Assembly (NCBI GenBank): GCA_949294785.1
Contig: CASFIQ010000047.1
Span: 1-46,774, forward strand
Reading direction: 5' to 3'
Length of the DNA: 46,774 nucleotides
Source of the DNA: an uncultured Collinsella sp.
GTDB taxonomy: Bacteria > Actinomycetota > Coriobacteriia > Coriobacteriales > Coriobacteriaceae
Positions within the stretch are counted from its first letter, which is position 1. Every line of letters starts with the position of its first letter. Both the position numbers and the translations under genes were made by a program. Below, in pieces: positions 45,389 through 46,774 of this stretch. The notes under the pieces are model-generated. The model made no database searches. It had not been told where the DNA came from and saw nothing but the letters and a program-made list of their open reading frames with translations.

Positions 45389-46764
45389 TGGAAACGATGG
45401 ACCTTAGTGCCCGCGGCGCACTTGCCGGAAAGACCTACCTCATCCGCACGTTCGGATGCCAGATGAACCTGCATGATTCCGAGCGCGTCTCGGGTCTGCT
45501 TGATTCCTACGGCGCCTTGGAGGTCGCCGCGCCGGAGGATGCCGATATCGTCGTGTTCATGACATGCTGCGTTCGCGAAGCGGCGGACCAACGGTTGTAC
45601 GGCCAGTGCAACTCCATGAAGAGCCTGCCGACAGCCCCATCCGGGCGACGCGTCATCGCCGTGGGAGGCTGCATCGCGCAGCGCGATGGTGACGGCCTGC
45701 TCGTGAACGTCGACAACGTCGACGTCATCTTCGGTACGCATGCGATCGCCCGCGTGGCAGACCTCATTTCCCAGGCATTCATCGATGGTGAACGCCATGT
45801 TCTCATCGATGAGGAGGGCATCGCGCCTGCAACGGATATGCCATGGCATCGCGCCACCTCCTATCATGCGTGGGTTCCGATCATGACCGGATGCAATAAC
45901 TTCTGCAGCTACTGCATCGTTCCCTATGTGCGAGGGCGTGAGAAGAGCCGTCCGATGGAGGAGGTCGTCGACGAAGTTACGGGCCTGGTGAGAACCGGCG
46001 TCCGCGAAGTCACCCTTCTGGGTCAGAACGTGAACTCCTACGGCAGAGACCTCTTCGGCTCGCCCCGCTTCGCCGAGCTGCTGAGACGCGTCGGTGACAC
46101 GGGTGTTGAGCGCATCCGCTTCACGTCTTCGCACCCCAAGGATCTTCTGCCCGAGACCATCGATGCGATGGCCGATGTCCCCGCTGTCATGCCACATCTT
46201 CATCTTGCGGTGCAATCGGGTTCATCGCGCATCCTCAAGCTCATGAACCGCCGGTATACGCGCGAGGATTATCTCGGGCTCGTCGGCCGTATCCGCGACC
46301 GCATTCCCGGGATAGCGCTCACGACCGACATCATCGTCGGTTTCCCCGGTGAGAACGAGGAGGATTTCCTGGAAACCCTCTCACTGGCCCGAGAGGTCGG
46401 CTTTGCGCAGGCCTTCACGTTCATCTATTCGCGTCGTGCCGGGACCCCTGCTGCGGAGATTCCCGATGACACGCCGCACGAGGTGATTCTCGACCGCTTC
46501 AACCGTCTCGTATCCGTTATCGAAGATACCGCGCATGCATTCAACCAGCACGAGCTCGGTCGTCGCGTTCCCGTGCTCGTGGAAGGGGTTTCCAAGAAGG
46601 ATGACTCCATCCTTCAGGGGAAGTCGCCTAAGAACCAGACCGTGCACGCGCCCCTTCCCAAAGGCGCTTCCATAACCGACCTCGTCGGTAAGATCGTCGA
46701 TGTGGATATCGATCGGGCGCGTACCTGGTATCTCTCCGGTGCGATTGCGGGCGTTGCTCGATGA
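45385..46764 (+). CDS. miaB: tRNA-2-methylthio-N6-dimethylallyladenosine synthase MiaB
   Basis: Radical SAM enzyme that methylthiolates i6A37 of tRNAs reading UNN codons. Product 459 residues from ATG 45385, overlapping the spoVS stop; ATG 45388 is equivalent. Methylthiotransferase cysteines at 25 (FGCQMN), 61 (MTCCVRE) and 96 (GGCIAQ); radical SAM triad 170, 174 and 177 (TGCNNFCSYC). TFGCQMNLHDSE and YIVPYVRGREKSR-type IVPYVRGREKSRP define MiaB. Met59 replaces the usual Asn of NTC. TRAM domain at the C-terminus. Confidence 0.97.
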   Translation: MMETMDLSARGALAGKTYLIRTFGCQMNLHDSERVSGLLDSYGALEVAAPEDADIVVFMTCCVREAADQRLYGQCNSMKSLPTAPSGRRVIAVGGCIAQRDGDGLLVNVDNVDVIFGTHAIARVADLISQAFIDGERHVLIDEEGIAPATDMPWHRATSYHAWVPIMTGCNNFCSYCIVPYVRGREKSRPMEEVVDEVTGLVRTGVREVTLLGQNVNSYGRDLFGSPRFAELLRRVGDTGVERIRFTSSHPKDLLPETIDAMADVPAVMPHLHLAVQSGSSRILKLMNRRYTREDYLGLVGRIRDRIPGIALTTDIIVGFPGENEEDFLETLSLAREVGFAQAFTFIYSRRAGTPAAEIPDDTPHEVILDRFNRLVSVIEDTAHAFNQHELGRRVPVLVEGVSKKDDSILQGKSPKNQTVHAPLPKGASITDLVGKIVDVDIDRARTWYLSGAIAGVAR

Positions 46765-46774
46765 CGCAGGTCAT
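46761..46774 (+). CDS. Start of a downstream gene, possibly miaA (3' truncated)
   Basis: ATGACGCAGGTC overlaps the miaB stop codon by ATGA and is open to the window edge. In Actinobacteria and many other bacteria miaA, which makes i6A37, the substrate of MiaB, follows here. Only four codons are visible, so the product name is inferred from position. Confidence 0.3.

Overview
The window reads as a chromosomal core segment of a high-GC, Gram-positive actinobacterium of the class Coriobacteriia, most likely Collinsella-like (inference from gene content, no search was run). Evidence: an actinobacterial integration host factor (mihF) directly before gmk and rpoZ; a Firmicute-like set of RNA-decay genes (RNase J, RNase Y, PNPase) and spoVS; strong G/C at third codon positions; frequent GTG and TTG starts. 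Almost every recognisable gene is on the + strand, genes overlap or nearly touch, and no gene-free stretch exceeds 300 bases. I see no insertion sequence, prophage or CRISPR array.

Layout. 1-2.8 kb: 3' part of dnaG, then rpoD. 3.0 kb: tRNA-Asn with its own promoter and terminator. 3.2-8.65 kb: pyrimidine operon pyrR-B-C-K-D-F. 8.8-11.3 kb: mihF-gmk-rpoZ-thiI. 11.4-15.6 kb: comEA-comEC-holA. 15.7-20.2 kb: rpsT, lepA, dusB, hemW. 20.35-22.7 kb: two tandem dnaJ paralogues, the first ending in membrane helices. 22.7-28.3 kb: mtaB-phoH-ybeY-dgkA-era-unknown membrane protein-recO. 28.4-33.0 kb: rpsO, pnp, rnj. 33.0-39.5 kb: ftsK, a rodZ-like gene, yajQ, rimO, pgsA. 39.5-42.1 kb: pncC (cinA C-terminal domain), recA, recX. 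42.3 kb to the end: rny, a MutL-like GHKL ATPase of unknown role, spoVS, miaB and the first bases of a probable miaA.

The genes cover RNA turnover (PNPase, RNase J, RNase Y, YbeY), tRNA and ribosome modification (MiaB, MtaB, RimO, ThiI, DusB, LepA, Era), recombination and DNA uptake (RecA, RecX, RecO, ComEA, ComEC, FtsK), and nucleotide supply. The most interesting regulatory signal is a tandem GTCAGA repeat with exact 11-bp spacing found in only two intergenic places: three copies before comEA-comEC and two perfect copies plus a partial one before recA. This suggests one regulator, possibly of the OmpR/PhoB or LytTR type, joining DNA uptake to recombination. recA also carries a perfect LexA-type palindrome between its -35 and -10. 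Other items worth a look are the MutL-like ATPase next to spoVS, the membrane-anchored DnaJ, a stack of four hairpins between rpsO and pnp, a hairpin that covers the comEA ribosome-binding site, and a PyrR-loop-like sequence just before pyrR.
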